Positions 61,506-64,000 of a stretch of 64,000 nt of DNA are shown one piece after another; positions within the stretch are counted from its first letter, which is position 1, and each line of letters begins with the position of its first letter. The stretch comes from an uncultured Bacteroidia bacterium (GTDB taxonomy: Bacteria; Bacteroidota; Bacteroidia; Bacteroidales; ML635J-15): assembly GCA_902800045.1 (NCBI GenBank), contig CADCCZ010000001.1, forward strand, positions 62,001 to 126,000. The letters are read 5' to 3'. Below the pieces are notes generated by a model. That model made no database searches. It was not told the DNA's origin and was given only the letters and a program-made list of their open reading frames with translations. The translations under genes and the position numbers were made by a program.

Positions 61506-62195
61506 TCAAATTTTCAAATCCTCAAATTTATATTTGTATTCCCTTTCTTTCCATTCTACTAGCATTCCTTGTGCATTGTAACATTTTTGGCTTGTCCAAT
61601 TTCCTAGGTGGTCGTACTCGTATTCGAAGGTCAGTTCGTACTTTGTTGAGGAATTATAGGAGGAATTTCGTGTGCTCGATATGTAGTCGCCGTTAACTTC
61701 TATCTGTGAAATGTAGTTGCTGATTTTCAGAATGTTTCCTTGCTTGTCGTACTTGAATATGGCTGTTCGGCCTTCCTGTCGGCGGCAGCCGCGGCAGGGA
61801 TAGAATTTTGCCGATGTGGGCTGGTGTATGCTTTGTTTGTAGGTGCAAACGAACTTGGCATCGGTGCGTTCGATGGTGAAAGTGCGTTTGCGCTCGTTGA
61901 TTGTAATTCTGCCAGTCGGCTTATAGACGATGGTTGTCGTTTGTCCGCCATTTTCGTAATCGTAGGTAAAGTCGTTGGTGGGTGTGTCGGAACGATTGTC
62001 GTCGAAACTGATAGTTTTGCTGCTTAGGCATTCTCCTTTCGAATAGCCGTCGAGCGAATAGACAATCTTATACTTGCTTTCGGTGTACGATTCCACATTG
62101 CCCTTTATGTTTCGGCGGTTTCTTTCGCCTATTTGAGCATACGATGAGGCTGATACAAGCAGCAGAAATCCCAATATGGCAATTGCGGTTCTCAT
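61506..62195 (-). CDS. Exported RHS/YD-repeat-like protein
   Basis: 229 residues with a signal peptide (MRTAIAILGFLLLVSASSYAQ). Contains YD-like pieces: FTYDYENGGQTTTIVYKPTGRITI, IFKYDKQGNILKIS and LTFEYEYDHLGNWTSQKCYNAQGMLVEWKEREYKY. Periplasmic or surface. ATGA overlap with the upstream paralogue gene places it in the same operon as three unknown-family genes. No toxin domain is present. Confidence 0.75.
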   Translation of the reverse strand: MRTAIAILGFLLLVSASSYAQIGERNRRNIKGNVESYTESKYKIVYSLDGYSKGECLSSKTISFDDNRSDTPTNDFTYDYENGGQTTTIVYKPTGRITINERKRTFTIERTDAKFVCTYKQSIHQPTSAKFYPCRGCRRQEGRTAIFKYDKQGNILKISNYISQIEVNGDYISSTRNSSYNSSTKYELTFEYEYDHLGNWTSQKCYNAQGMLVEWKEREYKYKFEDLKI

Positions 62196-62926
62196 ATTGT
62201 TTCCCAGTCGTCGTGCGAGTTTTCCGAAACAATTACCGAAGGTGGTAACTGCTTTAATATTTCGGTTGTGCGGTTTATTGTTTCGTTAAGTGATGCCAAT
62301 GTTGCGGCGATGTTGTCGTGCGGTATACCGATTGTAATCTGGCGGTTGCCATCGACGAGCAGCGACAATTTCGATTCGTTGGCAAAGTGTTCGATGTGAA
62401 AAGGCAAGTTGCTACCTTTCAGTTTGTTGCGTACTACAGCATCGATTGAAAGTATTGAAATGTCGATATTTTTTGTCTGCTTGCTGATTTCGACAAATAT
62501 TTCGTTCCATTCCTGTTCCCATTGCGGATATTGGCGGTCGATCTCGACGAAAATTCGTGCGATGGCGTTTTCTTCGTTGCGTGTGACGTCGAATAGGTTA
62601 TTTCCGAGGCAGAAACCGATTTTTACGCCTAGCCTATAAGCTTCCGATTTCTTGATTGTGATGTTTACATTGCTCATTCTTACGGCAATATCACCGTCCT
62701 TTTCATAAATGTTTTCGGTAGGTACACCCAATTCCACGAGGTGTTCTACAAGCAAGTCGATGCTAATGTCCTTGCGTTTCCATATCGAGTGGTAAATCAT
62801 TTCTCCGACCTTCTCGCTGATATAGTCGTCCTTGCCGCGTTCCACTATCGGTGCGTAGTCGTAACCGTGAGCAATGCATTCGCTTATGCGGTCGGAGAGG
62901 ATGGTGGTGTATTCTTGGGGAGTCAT
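62192..62926 (-). CDS. Unknown-family protein, tandem paralogue 3
   Basis: 244 residues, cytoplasmic, alpha/beta pattern, no known domain recognised. Its middle EQEWNEIFVEISKQTKNIDISILSIDAVVRNKLKGSNLPFHIEHF matches the neighbouring genes, followed by strands (SLLVDGNRQITIGIP) and a helix (LASLNETINRTTEILKQL). Overlaps both neighbours by 4 bp (ATGA). Confidence 0.7.
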   Translation of the reverse strand: MTPQEYTTILSDRISECIAHGYDYAPIVERGKDDYISEKVGEMIYHSIWKRKDISIDLLVEHLVELGVPTENIYEKDGDIAVRMSNVNITIKKSEAYRLGVKIGFCLGNNLFDVTRNEENAIARIFVEIDRQYPQWEQEWNEIFVEISKQTKNIDISILSIDAVVRNKLKGSNLPFHIEHFANESKLSLLVDGNRQITIGIPHDNIAATLASLNETINRTTEILKQLPPSVIVSENSHDDWETI

Positions 62927-63654
62927 TTCGTGTTATTGGTTATTGTCGCATTCGCAAATTTCAAAGAAAAATCCCTTGCAGTGCTTACTAGTTCTGAAAT
63001 TTTCCCTATTTCGGTGGCAAAATCGTTGTAATTTATGCAGAAGTGCAGTTGCTTGTCGTTTGCAAGAGCAACACTTATTTCGCTACGGTCGGAGAGGTGC
63101 TCGATGCTGTACGAAACGTCCAATTTCTTGAGTATGTTTTCGAGCAAGGTTTGAGCCGACAAACGGCTGATTTTCTGTTGTTTGGTCAGTTTGTGCGCTT
63201 CTGCCTTGGCTTCGGCATAGTCTATTTCGAGCCAGTTGGCGACGAGTTCTGGCAAGTCTGTTATCGTTTGGGCTAGTTGCTCGGTTGAGATGCAAATTTT
63301 GTATTCCGCTGACTTTTGCCCGTTCATAACGAAGCGAAAATAACCGTTTCCTATGTAGTCGTGCCTATACACTTCGATGCAGATTGTACCAAGGTCGATG
63401 TTTATGATGCTGTTGCCAGCGGAGAGCTCTTGAATTGCAAAACCATTGTCTTTAAGTCTTCTGACAAGCAGTTCGGCTGCGAGGTGGAATTCTTTTTCTG
63501 TGGTGGGCGATATGGTTTCCGACATCTTGTGCTGCACAAAATGTACTTTTGCTACGGTTTCATCGTCGCCACAAAGACGAGCGATTTCAAGGTCTTCGGC
63601 AAGTTGGGATATTATGTCGGTCTGTGAGTGCATTGCGGTTACGATTTTGTCCAT
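62923..63654 (-). CDS. Unknown-family protein, tandem paralogue 2
   Basis: 243 residues. Same plan as paralogue 3: an N-terminal helical part, a strand-rich part (IINIDLGTICIEVYRHDYIGNGYFRF), then ISRLSAQTLLENILKKLDVSYSIEHLSDRSEISVALANDKQLHFCI and a final helix. Overlaps paralogue 1 by 16 bp and paralogue 3 by 4 bp. Confidence 0.7.
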   Translation of the reverse strand: MDKIVTAMHSQTDIISQLAEDLEIARLCGDDETVAKVHFVQHKMSETISPTTEKEFHLAAELLVRRLKDNGFAIQELSAGNSIINIDLGTICIEVYRHDYIGNGYFRFVMNGQKSAEYKICISTEQLAQTITDLPELVANWLEIDYAEAKAEAHKLTKQQKISRLSAQTLLENILKKLDVSYSIEHLSDRSEISVALANDKQLHFCINYNDFATEIGKISELVSTARDFSLKFANATITNNTK

Positions 63655-64000
63655 ATTTCCTTTGTGCTTGCTGGTTCGATGCTGATTTCATCGGGAATAG
63701 CATTCAGCTTTTCAATAGCATCGCGTAATGTCGGCAGAAGGTTTACGCAGGTTTCGACAAGCCTACGATGGCTGATGTCCATGCTTATCTTGCGGTTTCC
63801 GACATTTACGGTAAGCGTCGATTTTGTCTTCTTGTGTTCGAGCATATACTCGATTCCGCTGCCTTTAAGCTTTGATGCGATGAGCGTTTCGAGCGACATG
63901 CGTTCTACATCCTGGGTTTTCGACAGTCGCATGGCTTCGTCTGCTATGCTGTCCCACTCGCGGTTCCATTCGGCGTACGAGTTGCCAATCGAAACGATTA
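63639..64000 (-). CDS. Unknown-family protein, tandem paralogue 1 (5' partial)
   Basis: The frame is open to the right edge (reads ...SIGNSYAEWNREWDSIADEAMRLSKTQ before the first internal ATG at 63932), so only the C-terminal ~120 residues are visible. VERMSLETLIASKLKGSGIEYMLEHKKTKSTLTVNVGNRKISMDI aligns with the other two paralogues. First visible gene of the operon. Confidence 0.7.
   Translation of the reverse strand, partial: IVSIGNSYAEWNREWDSIADEAMRLSKTQDVERMSLETLIASKLKGSGIEYMLEHKKTKSTLTVNVGNRKISMDISHRRLVETCVNLLPTLRDAIEKLNAIPDEISIEPASTKEIWTKS

Overview
The window is a chromosomal segment of a Bacteroidota bacterium, most likely Bacteroidales. Direct evidence: many genes are preceded by the phylum-specific TAnnTTTG -7 element; a type IX secretion (type B) sorting domain, SprB-like and PKD repeats; ExbB/ExbD/TonB; a Bacteroidota-type LptE; DUF1015, DUF3127 and PorV/PorQ-like proteins; and a 3-phosphoglycerate dehydrogenase with Lys in place of the catalytic His. 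No rRNA, CRISPR array, integrase or transposase was seen. One tRNA (CAU anticodon) is present.

Layout. 1-21 kb: end of a T9SS-exported adhesin-like protein; serA; a DEAD-box RNA helicase; a giant (about 2,800 aa) exported protein with PD40, coiled coil, near-identical 180-residue repeats and four SPOR domains; the overlapping operon lon / U32 protein / RlmI-like methyltransferase; and exbB-exbD-tonB followed by a TlpA-like lipoprotein without its redox cysteines. 21-36 kb: an LtaS-like sulfatase, lgt-patB, the operon purE / PorQ-like / helix-hairpin-helix OMP / HEPN-like protein, the operon sigma-54 activator / lptE / repeat protein / secG, comF, a BI-1 protein and a DUF1015 protein.

36.1-43.7 kb is an accessory island. 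It holds three single-stranded-DNA-binding protein paralogues that all lack the acidic C-terminal tip, several small unknown proteins (two or three with weak resemblance to BECR-fold phage nucleases), a Pif1-family helicase with HRDC and HTH tails, and up to five compact structured RNAs on the minus strand, most with a minus-strand -7 box and all ending in a terminator-like U-run. It ends with a DUF3127 protein that does carry an SSB-like DDDLPF tip. This is the best candidate for an undescribed system.

43.7-64 kb: an aminotransferase, a GT39-like membrane protein, tRNA-Met, an SRPBCC protein, topB, small lipoproteins, an XRE regulator beside a 3' remnant of an ABC transporter gene whose full paralogue lies 1.5 kb away, a 163-bp cloverleaf-shaped inverted-repeat element, a CPA2 antiporter, folD, two paralogous lipoproteins, a MoxR-type ATPase with a VWA/DUF2201 partner, and three tandem paralogues of an unknown family that run off the right edge.

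Short palindromic repeats recur both between and inside genes. The most striking case is the repeat gene at 29.6-31.2 kb, whose middle is built from 13 alternating hairpin-forming units kept in frame.
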